Part shown: positions 9,572 through 18,619 of the stretch, piece by piece
Layout of the letters: each line of letters opens with the position of its first letter
Numbering within the stretch: position 1 is the stretch's first letter
Source: Flavobacteriaceae bacterium
GTDB lineage: Bacteria; Bacteroidota; Bacteroidia; Flavobacteriales; Flavobacteriaceae
DNA: 64,000 bases
Assembly (NCBI GenBank): GCA_031277535.1
Contig: JAITMD010000006.1
Location: forward strand, 434,001 to 498,000
Direction of reading: 5' to 3'
Made by a program: the position numbers and the translations under genes
The notes under the pieces: model-generated
What the model was told of the DNA's origin: nothing
Database searches by the model: none
What the model saw: only the letters and a program-made list of their open reading frames with translations

Positions 9572-9617
9572 AACCAAAAGAAGGCTATCAAATAAATTTG
9601 ATAACCTTCTTTTGGTT
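9572..9617. terminator. Very long hairpin after the cytochrome c gene
   Basis: Two 22-base arms (9572-9593 and 9596-9617) with one mismatch and a two-base loop. It lies 20 bases after the cytochrome stop codon. On the minus strand there is no good T-run, so termination may depend on the second hairpin at 9509-9550. Confidence 0.65.
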
Positions 9618-9636
9618 TATATCTTTTTATGACTGC

Positions 9637-10044
9637 TTACATTGATCGCATATAAGCTTCTAATGATTCCAATTCTGTTTGACTCATTTTTTTTGTAATA
9701 GCAAAATTTGCTTGCATTACTACAAATTGAGATGGATCTACAATAGCTTCACTTTCTCCTTGTAAAAAAGTAACGATACTACCTTTATACTTATCATATG
9801 TTGCTACAATCTCTTGTACACTTGGTCCTACTACTTTTTTATCTGCTAAGTGGCATGCATTACATGTTCCTTTTCCATTAAATATTTTTTCTCCTAACGC
9901 TACTTTCTCTGCTTGTGTCATCTCAGTTTCTCCTCCTCTTTCAGATTCATACACTGCATCTGATTCTTTCTTTTCTTCTTTTTTACCACAAGCCACCATA
10001 CTGATAGCTGCTATCAATAGAAATGTTACTTTTATTATTCTCAT
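9637..10044 (-). CDS. Lipoprotein monoheme cytochrome c
   Basis: 135 residues. A lipoprotein signal ends in the lipobox MVAC (C19). The class I heme c site is C61-N-A-C64-H65, and methionines in FVVMQANF or KKMSQTEL could supply the sixth ligand. A charged, glutamate-rich linker follows the lipid anchor. It is probably a membrane-tethered periplasmic electron carrier to an oxidase or reductase. It is a single gene; a TATTTTTG -7 box is seen on the minus strand at 10070-10077, giving a short leader. Two consecutive hairpins follow the stop. Confidence 0.9.
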   Translation of the reverse strand: MRIIKVTFLLIAAISMVACGKKEEKKESDAVYESERGGETEMTQAEKVALGEKIFNGKGTCNACHLADKKVVGPSVQEIVATYDKYKGSIVTFLQGESEAIVDPSQFVVMQANFAITKKMSQTELESLEAYMRSM

Positions 10045-10173
10045 TTTGTTGTTGTTTTAATTTGTTAGTCAAAAATACTAATTCGCTTTGGCTTAAACGA
10101 GTATAAAAAACCCAAAATAGTGTAAAAAACAGACAAAGTATATTGTTTTTCAAGACACAAACAATCTGTTCAA

Positions 10174-11205
10174 TTAATAATAAGTGTACTTATATTGATA
10201 ATGTTTTTCTTCTGTTGATTGATCGACTCCTTCGGATGTTTGTTCAACGTTAGAAATAAAGATATCCTGAATATTTTTTCTTTCGTTAAGTACAAACTTA
10301 TATTCTCTAATCTTACTTTTTTGTTGCAATTGAGTGATCAATACAATATTTTCCTTCTGTTCTACACGAAAACAAGCAGTAGCCGAATCAGGATATTCGT
10401 AACCATCAATTACTTCAAACGGAATTTGTTTTTTATTCGTAAACTTCTTACTACTATAATCTCCCTCTTGACTATAGCTGGTGTATACATTATACCCATT
10501 CAAAGTTTGAGATTTAGCATCGTATATACTGGCATATCTATTTTCGTGCTTCTCCCCTGTACTCATACGATAATCAGAGCTCATTCTTCTCTTTATAACA
10601 TTTTGTTCATTGTCAAACTCCCAATAAGCCAAACCGCTTATTTCTTCTCCATCATCAGCTATATTAGTTAGATCAAATAACACATAGTTATTACTTATAT
10701 AAATAGGCGTTGTTTTACCTGCTTTCTCTTCTGCTACTAACAAATTGTTTTTATACTTAAAATAAGTAGTATTTTCAGCTTCATTCTGATTTAGCTCTAC
10801 TATATCTGGAAAAAAAGAAAAATACTCCAAATTGCCTTGAGGATTAAAATTGTATCTCCCTTTATAGGTAACTATATCTTCTTCCTCTGCCATTAGGGGT
10901 GTTTTAAATATTAAATCAATTTGCTTTACGCCCTTAAGATTTAGAGGCATTAACTCTTGTGCATTGACAGGAAAAGCACTACTCTCAATATTACTTAATC
11001 GTTCAGCTACATTGAAAAAATATAGTTCTAACAAAACCTTCTGCCCCATCCACTCACCTTTAGGAGAAAGTATAGTCTGTTTTAATTGTGGTAATTCCTT
11101 TTTGATATGTGAGAAAGTTGCTAATTCACTCTTACTTACTTGAGCCGTAACTACAAAAGGCAAAAATAGCAGTACTATACTCCATTTCAAATAACTTGAT
11201 TTCAT
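10174..11205 (-). CDS. Secreted protein of unknown function
   Basis: 343 residues from the ATG at 11205 (MKSSYLKWSIVLLF...), chosen because it begins with a signal peptide ending VVTAQ. The mature part is rich in beta-type patterns and polar residues (YKGRYNFNPQGNLEYFS, SYSQEGDYSSKKF), with an alternating hydrophobic pattern throughout. No known domain is recognised. Its start lies 13 bases after the stop of the 118-residue gene upstream, so both are probably one operon. Confidence 0.65.
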   Translation of the reverse strand: MKSSYLKWSIVLLFLPFVVTAQVSKSELATFSHIKKELPQLKQTILSPKGEWMGQKVLLELYFFNVAERLSNIESSAFPVNAQELMPLNLKGVKQIDLIFKTPLMAEEEDIVTYKGRYNFNPQGNLEYFSFFPDIVELNQNEAENTTYFKYKNNLLVAEEKAGKTTPIYISNNYVLFDLTNIADDGEEISGLAYWEFDNEQNVIKRRMSSDYRMSTGEKHENRYASIYDAKSQTLNGYNVYTSYSQEGDYSSKKFTNKKQIPFEVIDGYEYPDSATACFRVEQKENIVLITQLQQKSKIREYKFVLNERKNIQDIFISNVEQTSEGVDQSTEEKHYQYKYTYY

Positions 11206-11218
11206 ATCTGTAATGTTA

Positions 11219-11575
11219 TTAAAAATCCATAAAATCATCGTGTTCTAAATAATAGTCTAATGCTGTTATCAGTTGTTCTGTACTCACTTGTGAATATTGA
11301 CTAATAGCTAAATCTACAACATCTTGTATGTTCTCGTCTGAGCAGAAATACCACATATTATGAGCAACTGCATACTCCGGATAAATCTCTTCATCACTGT
11401 CACTTACTTCTACAGGTTCGCCTACATAGATTACTAAATTGCTTGTTACTTCAACTTCTTCTGCATATATCGCATAGTGATAAAGTGGATTGTACTGTCC
11501 TGATCGCTCTTGTTTATTCTTTACTATATCGATAAACTCATTTAGTCGATAGATTTTGTTTTTAAAATTGGGCAT
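11219..11575 (-). CDS. Small acidic protein of unknown function
   Basis: 118 residues, acidic, with no signal peptide, so cytoplasmic. It starts MPNFKNKIYRLNEFIDIV and contains an EEIYPEYAVAHNMWYFCSDE segment, then a helical C-terminus ending DYYLEHDDFMDF. Size and acidity resemble small immunity-type or bookkeeping proteins found next to polymorphic toxins, but there is no toxin nearby, so this is only a resemblance. It lies upstream of and close to the secreted-protein gene at 10174-11205. Confidence 0.6.
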   Translation of the reverse strand: MPNFKNKIYRLNEFIDIVKNKQERSGQYNPLYHYAIYAEEVEVTSNLVIYVGEPVEVSDSDEEIYPEYAVAHNMWYFCSDENIQDVVDLAISQYSQVSTEQLITALDYYLEHDDFMDF

Positions 11576-11646
11576 CTCTATACATTTTACAGAATAAAGA
11601 TAAGGTACTTATAGTAAAGTAGTTTACTGTAAAAGGTATTTAAAAC

Positions 11647-11676
11647 TAAAAAGCCCAACCAATGGTTGAGCTTCTT
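11647..11676 (-). terminator. Intrinsic terminator
   Basis: AAGCCCAACC (11651-11660) pairs with GGTTGAGCTT (11664-11673); T-run follows on the minus strand. It probably backs up the weaker hairpin after hemB. Confidence 0.75.
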
Positions 11677-11755
11677 ATAATTTCTTCTATTTAGTTACAT
11701 TTCTATAAAAAGAAAGAGGCTTGACTAAATCTGTATGCTACAAAGATACAAATAA

Positions 11756-11790
11756 TAAAAGCTCAAAAGTTATACCTTCGAGCTTTATAT
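11756..11790 (-). terminator. Weak terminator-like hairpin after hemB
   Basis: AAAGCTC (11758-11764) pairs with GAGCTTT (11780-11786) across a 15-base loop, T-rich on the minus-strand exit. Confidence 0.5.
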
Positions 11791-11806
11791 TATAGATTCT
11801 TATTGA

Positions 11807-12799
11807 CTATTTATTCAATAACAATGCTGCTTCTTTAGCGAAGTATGTTGAGATAATACTTGCTCCAGCGCGTTTAATACATGTTAATTGCTCCATCATG
11901 ATTTGATCGTGGTCAAGCCATCCTCTTTCTGAAGCTGCTTTTACCATCGCGTATTCACCTGATACTTGGTACACAGCGACAGGTACATTTACTGCATCCT
12001 TCACTTCACGTACGATATCTAAGTAAGCCATACCAGGTTTTACCATCAGGATATCTGCACCTTCTTCTACATCGTATAAAGCTTCTTTTACAGCTTCGAT
12101 GCGGTTAGCATAGTCCATTTGGTAAGTTTTTTTATCTTTAGGTATCTCCATGTCTGCTCTTGGTGCACTATCTAATGCGTCACGGAATGGTCCGTAGAAC
12201 GCAGATGCGTACTTAGCTGAGTAACTCATAATACCTACATTCGTAAATCCTGACTGATCTAATGCCTCACGCATACGCAAGATACGTCCATCCATCATAT
12301 CACTTGGTGCTACGAAGTCTGCTCCTGCCTCTGCATGAGATACGCTCATCTTAGTAAGTGCATCAACAGTTGGGTCATTTACTACTATTCCATTCTCAAT
12401 GATACCATCGTGTCCGTAGATAGAATAAGGGTCTAAAGCTACGTCTGGCATCACAATCATTTGTGGACAAGCATCTTTAATCGCTTTGATAGCTGTCTGC
12501 ATTAGTCCGTTAGGATTCCATGCTTCTGTACCTGCATTGTCTTTTAAGTGATCACTCACTTTCACATAGATATTCACTGCGCGAATACCCAATGCATACA
12601 ATTCTTTTACTTCCTTTACTGTCAAGTCCACAGAACGTCTGAACATACCTGGCATCGAAGGAATTGCGTCTTGTACATTAGTCCCTTCTGCAATAAACAT
12701 TGGGAACATGAAATCTTGTGGAGTCACAATAGTCTCTCTTACCAGACTACGAATAGACTCATTAGTTCTTAATCTTCTACCTCTTTGTAATGGAAACAT
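11807..12799 (-). CDS. hemB: Delta-aminolevulinic acid dehydratase (porphobilinogen synthase)
   Basis: Condenses two 5-aminolevulinate molecules to porphobilinogen in the cytoplasm. 330 residues from the ATG at 12799 (MFPLQRGRRLR); the frame is open 34 codons further but that part lies in a palindromic repeat region and is not conserved in character. Schiff-base lysines are K196 (SYSAKYASAFYGP) and K254 (LMVKPGMAY). The metal-site segment reads PDVALDPYSIYGHDG, with aspartates where zinc-type enzymes such as E. coli HemB have cysteines, so a Mg-type enzyme is expected. It is the last gene of the leftward heme cluster. Confidence 0.97.
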   Translation of the reverse strand: MFPLQRGRRLRTNESIRSLVRETIVTPQDFMFPMFIAEGTNVQDAIPSMPGMFRRSVDLTVKEVKELYALGIRAVNIYVKVSDHLKDNAGTEAWNPNGLMQTAIKAIKDACPQMIVMPDVALDPYSIYGHDGIIENGIVVNDPTVDALTKMSVSHAEAGADFVAPSDMMDGRILRMREALDQSGFTNVGIMSYSAKYASAFYGPFRDALDSAPRADMEIPKDKKTYQMDYANRIEAVKEALYDVEEGADILMVKPGMAYLDIVREVKDAVNVPVAVYQVSGEYAMVKAASERGWLDHDQIMMEQLTCIKRAGASIISTYFAKEAALLLNK

Positions 12800-12823
12800 A
12801 ATTATTATTGTTTTATATGTTAT

Positions 12824-12955
12824 AACGCATAGATTGCGTTGTAACAGATTTGTAATCCTTGACTTTATTGTATTAGACGCACGCGTCTCTATATTTTTCA
12901 TACGTATTGCAAATACGCATAATTAAACCATAATTAGACGCAAAATATTGCGTCT
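12824..12955. repeat. Cluster of short palindromes (AGACGC repeat family)
   Basis: Between hemB and hemF lie several palindromes: AACGCA-TAGAT-TGCGTT (12824-12840), AGACGC-AC-GCGTCT (12875-12888) and AGACGCAA-AATA-TTGCGTCT (12936-12955). The last two share the same flanks (ATT before, CTATA after), so they are copies of one dispersed element differing in loop size. The last copy abuts the hemF stop codon. This looks like a REP-type intergenic repeat and may form 3'-end stems. Confidence 0.65.
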
Positions 12956-13861
12956 CTATAGTATCCACTCTTTTGGATTTGCTAATACCTGTAACAACTT
13001 CTCTTCCCAACTATTCTCTTCAGGGTGATGGTCATAGACCCACTGTACGTGTGGTGGTAAGCTCATCAGGATAGATTCTATACGTCCATTTGTTTTTAAC
13101 CCGAACAATGTTCCTTTGTCGTGTACAAGGTTAAACTCTACATATCTACCTCTTCTTATCTCTTGCCATGTACGATGTGCTTCACCATAAGGCAAGTCTT
13201 TTCTACGTTCTACAATAGGTACATAAGCTTCCAAAAAGCTGTTACCTACTTCTGATACAAAGTTATACCACTGTTCCATAGACATATCTTCAGTCGCTTC
13301 TAAACGGTCAAAGAATAGTCCACCGATACCACGCCCTTCATCTCTATGTGCATTCCAGAAGTATTCATCACACTGTTTCTTATACAGTGGATAAAACGTA
13401 GAATTATGTTTATCACATGCTGTCTTGCATACGGTATGGAAGTGCGTTGCATCTTCTTCAAATAGGTAATAAGGTGTAAGGTCTTGTCCTCCACCAAACC
13501 AAGAGCGCACCACTGTACCTTCTTTATCATACATCTCGAAGTAACGCCAGTTAGCATGTACAGTAGGTACCATAGGATTCTTTGGGTGAATCACTAACGA
13601 CAATCCACAAGCAAAGAAATCAACATTACCTACATTAAAGTACTTTTGCATGGCTACTGGTAGTTCTCCATGTACAGCTGAGATATTTACTCCACCTTTT
13701 TCGAATACCTTTCCATTCTCGATAACACGAGTACGACCTCCCCCTCCTTCAGGACGTTCCCAAAGGTCTTGTTGGAATTTTGCTTCTCCATCTACTTCTT
13801 CAAGTCCTTTTGTAATAGTATCTTGAAGCTGTTGAATATATTGATAAAACTTTTCTTTCAT
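12956..13861 (-). CDS. hemF: Oxygen-dependent coproporphyrinogen III oxidase
   Basis: Aerobic enzyme of 301 residues that oxidatively decarboxylates coproporphyrinogen III to protoporphyrinogen IX. Family signatures visible: PEGGGGRTRVIENG near the N-terminus, TVHANWRYFEM, WFGGGQDLTPYY, and RRGRYVEFNLVHDKGT. Length matches E. coli HemF (299). Start ATG at 13861. The stop codon TAG merges into a palindromic AGACGC repeat. Use of HemF implies heme synthesis under oxygen; no hemN is in this window. Confidence 0.97.
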   Translation of the reverse strand: MKEKFYQYIQQLQDTITKGLEEVDGEAKFQQDLWERPEGGGGRTRVIENGKVFEKGGVNISAVHGELPVAMQKYFNVGNVDFFACGLSLVIHPKNPMVPTVHANWRYFEMYDKEGTVVRSWFGGGQDLTPYYLFEEDATHFHTVCKTACDKHNSTFYPLYKKQCDEYFWNAHRDEGRGIGGLFFDRLEATEDMSMEQWYNFVSEVGNSFLEAYVPIVERRKDLPYGEAHRTWQEIRRGRYVEFNLVHDKGTLFGLKTNGRIESILMSLPPHVQWVYDHHPEENSWEEKLLQVLANPKEWIL

Positions 13862-13902
13862 AATTAATTGATCTTCTAAGTGTGATATTACTTACTACAG
13901 TC

Positions 13903-14208
13903 TTACCATAAAAAGCTAAAACTATAGAGTATTACATCAATAAATAGGGTAATACCTACAAGCTTAATAAGCGTGCTAAACTGATGTGTATTGGGTTTCT
14001 GCTCTATTCTATTTATTATCCACAACAAGACGAATGCGACTACTGTACTAATTGCAAAAAAAACAGGAGCAATGAAATAAGCAAAAAAATTCATTAAAGT
14101 ATGTTCACTTTCATTCTGAGAATGAAAACTGATATACACACCACAAGCTATTGATACATTAATCAGACTATATAGAATGAATAGACTTATTCTTACCCTA
14201 AACCACAT
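13903..14208 (-). CDS. Small three-helix membrane protein of unknown function
   Basis: 101 residues, with hydrophobic segments at about 7-27, 41-67 and 82-99, so an inner-membrane protein with three spans. No recognised family. It starts 9 bases after the stop of the 119-residue gene upstream and ends about 40 bases before hemF, so all three are likely co-transcribed. Position inside a heme gene cluster is suggestive but does not establish a role there. Confidence 0.6.
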   Translation of the reverse strand: MWFRVRISLFILYSLINVSIACGVYISFHSQNESEHTLMNFFAYFIAPVFFAISTVVAFVLLWIINRIEQKPNTHQFSTLIKLVGITLFIDVILYSFSFLW

Positions 14209-14217
14209 AAGGTTATC

Positions 14218-14577
14218 TTATAATCGACTAATCTTAGTCATAATATTAAATGAGAACGCTTTACTCTCCTCTTGGATATACTGGTATATTGCCTTCGCTT
14301 TTGATTTTAACGAAGCTTCCTGAGCAGACCACTTCACTAAAATATCTCCAAACTCTTCCATCTTCTCCCAAGGGAAGTTGAATTTATGCAAATGAGCTCC
14401 TAACTCTTTACCTTCTGTTATCAACAAGTGTTCATAACTCAGCCCTATCTTTTGAAGTTCTGAGTCTAAATCTTCTATAACTTTTTTATCCTCTGGAATA
14501 AATCCGATAGAAGACAATTTCTGTACAATAGACTCTATACGTCTATCTTCTTCACTTTTTGTTCCTTTGCTTAACAT
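14218..14577 (-). CDS. Small helical cytoplasmic protein of unknown function
   Basis: 119 residues, charged and predicted helical, starting MLSKGTKSEEDRR and ending NIMTKISRL. No membrane segment, signal or metal-binding motif is seen. It begins about 20 bases after the hemE terminator on the minus strand and is followed closely by the three-helix membrane protein and hemF. Function unknown. Confidence 0.6.
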   Translation of the reverse strand: MLSKGTKSEEDRRIESIVQKLSSIGFIPEDKKVIEDLDSELQKIGLSYEHLLITEGKELGAHLHKFNFPWEKMEEFGDILVKWSAQEASLKSKAKAIYQYIQEESKAFSFNIMTKISRL

Positions 14578-14599
14578 AGGCCAAATAATATGTAAAAAA

Positions 14600-14633
14600 C
14601 AAAAAAGCCTGCTTAATTATAAGCAGACTTTTT
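14600..14633 (-). terminator. Intrinsic terminator after hemE
   Basis: AGTCTGCTTA pairs with TAAGCAGGCT on the minus strand, followed by TTTTTT. It separates the hemACDE operon from the genes further left. Confidence 0.85.
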
Positions 14634-14644
14634 CATCTATATTT

Positions 14645-15673
14645 CTACTTGTGTTCGTATTCTTTTACAGCTTCGATAAACGCTTTTGCATGATCTACTG
14701 GAATGTGTGGTAAGATACCGTGTCCTAAGTTTACGATATATTTATCTTTACCAAATGCATCAATCATCTCGTGTACCATCTTCTTGATAGTAGGAATTGG
14801 AGACATTAGACGACTTGGATCAAAGTTACCTTGTAATGTGATATCTCCTCCTGTAAATAAACGAGCGTTCTGTGGGCTACAAGTCCAATCTACTCCCAAT
14901 GCAGAAGCTTTTGACTTTGCCATTTCTGGTAATGCAAACCAACATCCTTTACCAAATACAATCACTGGTGTAATATCAGCTAATGCTTCTACTATCTGAT
15001 TAATATATTGCCAAGAGAATTCTTGATAATCTACTGGAGAAAGCATTCCTCCCCAAGAATCGAATATTTGTACTGCGTTTACTCCTGCTTTTACCTTTTC
15101 TTTTAGGTATAAGATAGTAGTATCTGTAATTTTTTGTAATAATGCATGAGCAGCTACTGGTTCAGAGAAACACATTCCTTTAGCTAAATCAAAGCTCTTA
15201 GAACCTTTTCCCTCTACTGCATAACAAAAGATAGTCCATGGTGAACCAGCGAAACCAATTAATGGAACTTCGTCATTTAGCATCTCTTTGGTTACTTTCA
15301 CAGCATCCATTACATAGCCTAAAGTCTCTTCGATATTAGGTACGATAACTTGCTCTACATCTTTAGCAGAACGAATAGGATTAGGTACCCATGGTCCTAC
15401 TCCTGGTCTCATCTCTACATCAATGTTCATAGCTTGCGGTACGACTAAAATATCTGAGAATAAAATAGCAGCATCTGGTTTTACGATACGAATTGGTTGT
15501 ACAGTAATTTCAGCTGCGATTTCAGGCATTCTACAACGTGTAAAAAAATCATACTTATCTCTTAATTCGCGAAACTCTGGTAAGTATCTACCTGCTTGAC
15601 GCATCATCCATACAGGTGGTCTCTCTACTGTTTCACCTTTTAACGCTCTTAAGAATAAATCATTTTTAATCAT
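14645..15673 (-). CDS. hemE: Uroporphyrinogen decarboxylase
   Basis: Decarboxylates the four acetate side chains of uroporphyrinogen III to give coproporphyrinogen III. 342 residues, family-typical. The N-terminal signature [20 protein letters not shown] carries the substrate-binding arginines; [13 protein letters not shown] supplies the catalytic aspartate; [13 protein letters not shown] sequence ([12 protein letters not shown]) and [14 protein letters not shown] complete the family pattern. It starts 37 bases after hemD and is the last gene of the hemACDE operon, followed by a strong terminator. Confidence 0.97.
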   Translation of the reverse strand: MIKNDLFLRALKGETVERPPVWMMRQAGRYLPEFRELRDKYDFFTRCRMPEIAAEITVQPIRIVKPDAAILFSDILVVPQAMNIDVEMRPGVGPWVPNPIRSAKDVEQVIVPNIEETLGYVMDAVKVTKEMLNDEVPLIGFAGSPWTIFCYAVEGKGSKSFDLAKGMCFSEPVAAHALLQKITDTTILYLKEKVKAGVNAVQIFDSWGGMLSPVDYQEFSWQYINQIVEALADITPVIVFGKGCWFALPEMAKSKASALGVDWTCSPQNARLFTGGDITLQGNFDPSRLMSPIPTIKKMVHEMIDAFGKDKYIVNLGHGILPHIPVDHAKAFIEAVKEYEHK

Positions 15674-15710
15674 TTCTTTTCGATTTTAATACGTCAATTT
15701 TTAGCTGACT

Positions 15711-16376
15711 CTATTTATAATAATCCACACAAGCTTGTAATGTAGCTTCCACCGTAGGTTGCTTAGCAATTACAATATTCTGTGTAACTCCTTTTAATGG
15801 TTCTGCTGTAGTCTCTCCTATACAAAAGCACACTTCTGTAGTAATGCTATTATACTGTAGATAACTCTCTATAGCTGAAGGGCTGTAAAAACACAATCCT
15901 GCTATTTTATAATTATTCTTTAAGGGATTAAGTACAGTCTGATAAACTGTAAACTCATTAAAGACTACTCCATTAGCTTTAAACGCTTCAGGCAACAAAT
16001 CTCTTCTGATACTTCCACTAAAGAATGTTATCTCTTTGTCTTTAAAGTCTTGAATAATAATCGGTGCCAGTTCTTTGGCATAATGTGCCCAAGCTTTAAC
16101 TTCCCAACCGTTCGCCTCAAGCAACTCTTTTGTTTTTATCCCAACGCACAAAGCTGGCTTTTGATTTAGAACCTCTCTATATCCCTGACCAATCACACTC
16201 TTTACTGCATTCTGACTTGTAAAAAGCACATAGTCATAAACCGCATTTAAATCAAAAGGTAAATGTTCTGTAGAAATATAGTCTTCTTCTAACAACTGCA
16301 CATCCCCTAAAGTCACTGTATCAAAAACACTGGCTTTAATCTTACGTGTAGATAAAATAGTTGGGCTAAAAGACAT
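15711..16376 (-). CDS. hemD: Uroporphyrinogen-III synthase
   Basis: Cyclises hydroxymethylbilane with inversion of ring D. 221 residues. HemD sequences are poorly conserved; support comes from the two-domain size, the YDYVLFTSQNAVKSV motif near residue 50, the LCFYSPSAIESYL motif near residue 145, the CFCIGETTAEPLKG motif near 180, and position directly between hemC (gap 2 bases) and hemE. The ATG at 16376 fits this tight packing. Confidence 0.92.
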   Translation of the reverse strand: MSFSPTILSTRKIKASVFDTVTLGDVQLLEEDYISTEHLPFDLNAVYDYVLFTSQNAVKSVIGQGYREVLNQKPALCVGIKTKELLEANGWEVKAWAHYAKELAPIIIQDFKDKEITFFSGSIRRDLLPEAFKANGVVFNEFTVYQTVLNPLKNNYKIAGLCFYSPSAIESYLQYNSITTEVCFCIGETTAEPLKGVTQNIVIAKQPTVEATLQACVDYYK

Positions 16377-16378
16377 TC

Positions 16379-17308
16379 TTATTTTTTTAATTGTTGACGT
16401 AGTGTTTCCATTAATTCACTACCTCCATTTTCAAGTATTTCTTTTGCAGCAAAGAATCCAAGTTTTTTCCACTCAGCTATATCTACTACTTTATTTACTT
16501 CGAACTTCTGTTTACCATCTAAAGAAAACAATACACCTTTAAAGTTAATTGTATCATCGTGATCGTTATAAGTAGCTAATGCTCCAATAGGTGCAGTACA
16601 TCCACCTTCTAACGTTCTCAAGAATTGTCTTTCGATATGTGTAGCCATCTCTGTCTCATAATCATTTAACTGAGCCACTGCATCAAGTGCATAATTGTCA
16701 TCAGCATTCACGACTACTACCATAGCTCCCTGTGCAGGTGCAGGTATCATCCAATCAAGATTGATAAAATTCGATGGTTTCTTTTTTATACGATCTAAAC
16801 CAGCAGAAGCGAAAATTGCTCCATTCCAGTTATTCTCTTGTAGTTTTTCCATACGAGTATTTACATTTCCTCGTAGGTCAACTGTTGTATGTTTAGGGAA
16901 GCGATTTAACCACTGAGCTTTACGTCTTAAACTTCCTGTAGCTACTACAGCTTCAACGTCCTCAGACATAAATGAAGTATCTCCTTTATGTAATAAGATA
17001 TCAACTGTATTAGCACGTTTAAGCACAGCTCCTTGTACAATACCTTGTGGTAGAGCCGTTGGTACATCTTTCATAGAATGCACTGCTATATCTACCTCTT
17101 TTTTAATCATTGCTACATCCAAGGTCTTAGTAAAGATTCCTGTGATACCCATTTCATAAAGTGGCTTATCTAATACTAAGTCTCCTGTTGATTTTACAGG
17201 TACTAACTCTGTTTTATAACCTAATTTCTGAAGAGCCTTCTCAACAGTTTTTGCTTGCCACATTGCTAGTTCACTGTCACGTGTACCAATACGAATTATT
17301 CTATCCAT
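16379..17308 (-). CDS. hemC: Hydroxymethylbilane synthase (porphobilinogen deaminase)
   Basis: Polymerises four porphobilinogens into hydroxymethylbilane. 309 residues. The dipyrromethane cofactor cysteine is C237 in EGGCTAPIGA; the catalytic aspartate is D81 in HSMKDVPTALP; arginines in TGSLRRKAQW and DLRGNVNTR bind the growing chain. It lies one base after hemA and two before hemD, clearly one operon. Confidence 0.97.
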   Translation of the reverse strand: MDRIIRIGTRDSELAMWQAKTVEKALQKLGYKTELVPVKSTGDLVLDKPLYEMGITGIFTKTLDVAMIKKEVDIAVHSMKDVPTALPQGIVQGAVLKRANTVDILLHKGDTSFMSEDVEAVVATGSLRRKAQWLNRFPKHTTVDLRGNVNTRMEKLQENNWNGAIFASAGLDRIKKKPSNFINLDWMIPAPAQGAMVVVVNADDNYALDAVAQLNDYETEMATHIERQFLRTLEGGCTAPIGALATYNDHDDTINFKGVLFSLDGKQKFEVNKVVDIAEWKKLGFFAAKEILENGGSELMETLRQQLKK

Positions 17309-17309
17309 T

Positions 17310-18560
17310 TTAATTTGAATCTATATGAAACACTTTTTCTATCCATTCTATACTTTGATCCACTACAGTATCTTCGTGACGAAGATGATTTGCAAACTGT
17401 GTAGTGATCTTTTGTATGATGCGCATACTGATTAACTCAGCCTGCTCTGAATCAAAATTATCATATTTCTTCTTATGATAGTCTAATTCTCCATCTTTTA
17501 TCTGCTCTAACTTCGTTTTTAAAGCATGTATAGTAGGTGCGAACTTTCTCATCTTAGTCCAAGCAATAAACTCAGACATGATTTCTTCAATGATTTCTTC
17601 TGCTTGAGGAATAAACTCTCTTCTTCTCTCAATTGTCTTGTCAGTCATTTGAGATAAGTAATCTAAATGAATTAACTCTACTCCGTCTATCTCAGTTACA
17701 TTCTCACTAACATTTTTAGGAATAGATAAATCTAGGATTACTAAAGGTTTATTAAGGTTTAGAAGTGCTTTATCCACAGTTGGTTTTTGAGCCCCTGTTG
17801 CAACAATTAATACGTCTGCTTTTCTAATCTCTGTTTGCAAATCTGCATAATCTTTTACAATAAGATTAAACTTACCTGCCACCTCCAATGCTCTTTCTTT
17901 GGTACGATTAATAAGTGTGATATGGTCATTCTTAGTGTGTTTTACTAAGTTCTCGCATGTATTTCTTCCAATCTTACCAGTTCCAAACAACAGAATATTC
18001 TTATTTGATATATCCTCTACATGATCCATAATATATTGTACAGAAGCGAATGATACAGAAGTAGCACCTGAGCTTAGTTCAGTTTCATTTTTCACACGTT
18101 TACTTGCCTGAATAACAGCATTGACTAATCGCTCAAAGTAATTTGTTGTCAATCCTTTCTCTTTTGCTAAGTAGAATGCATTCTTAATCTGACTAATAAT
18201 CTCAAAGTCTCCTAAGATTTGACTATCTAATCCAGTTCCTACGCGAAACATATGGTCTATAGCTTCTCTATTTTTATAGACATAAGCTACATTTCTAAAA
18301 TCATCAACAGAACCATTACTATTATCACATAGAAGTTTAATAAGTTCAAAAGGGTGTTGTGCAAAACCAAATATCTCAGTTCTATTACAAGTAGAAATAA
18401 CGATTAGACTTTCTATTCCTTCATTCTTTGCTTGAATTAATAAATTATCCTTTGCTTCATCATCTAAACTAAATCGTCCTCTCATTTCAGCATCTGCCTT
18501 CTTGTAACTCAACCCTACTGCGTAGAAAGTACTCGATTTAGCTTTATCCATTTGTTCCAT
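17310..18560 (-). CDS. hemA: Glutamyl-tRNA reductase
   Basis: First enzyme of the C5 route, reducing glutamyl-tRNA to glutamate-1-semialdehyde with NADPH. 416 residues. Catalytic cysteine C58 in ISTCNRTEIFG; NADPH-binding Rossmann motif LLFGTGKIGRNTCENL near residue 190; C-terminal dimerisation helix. Two ATGs three codons apart (18560 and 18551) are possible. A TACATTTG box at 18588-18595 with TTG 21 bases further gives a promoter with a short leader. The gene diverges from an AraC-type regulator that probably controls it. hemL, the next enzyme, is not in this window. Confidence 0.96.
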   Translation of the reverse strand: MEQMDKAKSSTFYAVGLSYKKADAEMRGRFSLDDEAKDNLLIQAKNEGIESLIVISTCNRTEIFGFAQHPFELIKLLCDNSNGSVDDFRNVAYVYKNREAIDHMFRVGTGLDSQILGDFEIISQIKNAFYLAKEKGLTTNYFERLVNAVIQASKRVKNETELSSGATSVSFASVQYIMDHVEDISNKNILLFGTGKIGRNTCENLVKHTKNDHITLINRTKERALEVAGKFNLIVKDYADLQTEIRKADVLIVATGAQKPTVDKALLNLNKPLVILDLSIPKNVSENVTEIDGVELIHLDYLSQMTDKTIERRREFIPQAEEIIEEIMSEFIAWTKMRKFAPTIHALKTKLEQIKDGELDYHKKKYDNFDSEQAELISMRIIQKITTQFANHLRHEDTVVDQSIEWIEKVFHIDSN

Positions 18561-18587
18561 ATTAATGTAGTTCTATCAAAAAGTAAA

Positions 18588-18619
18588 CAAATGTAACATT
18601 TAACAATTGACAAAAACAA
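18588..18619 (-). promoter_or_regulatory. hemA promoter (TTG-N21-TACATTTG)
   Basis: Minus strand: -33 TTG at 18617-18619, 21-base spacer, -7 TACATTTG at 18588-18595. Transcription would begin about 25 bases before the hemA ATG. Confidence 0.55.

Noticed and set aside
10219..10671. Rightward 150-codon frame inside the secreted-protein gene
   Set aside because: Antisense shadow; the leftward gene has a signal peptide and consistent codon use, and the rightward frame has no promoter.
12800..12901. Extended N-terminus of HemB (34 more codons)
   Set aside because: The extension is translated from the palindromic repeat region; HemB proteins start at the MFPLQR-type methionine used here.
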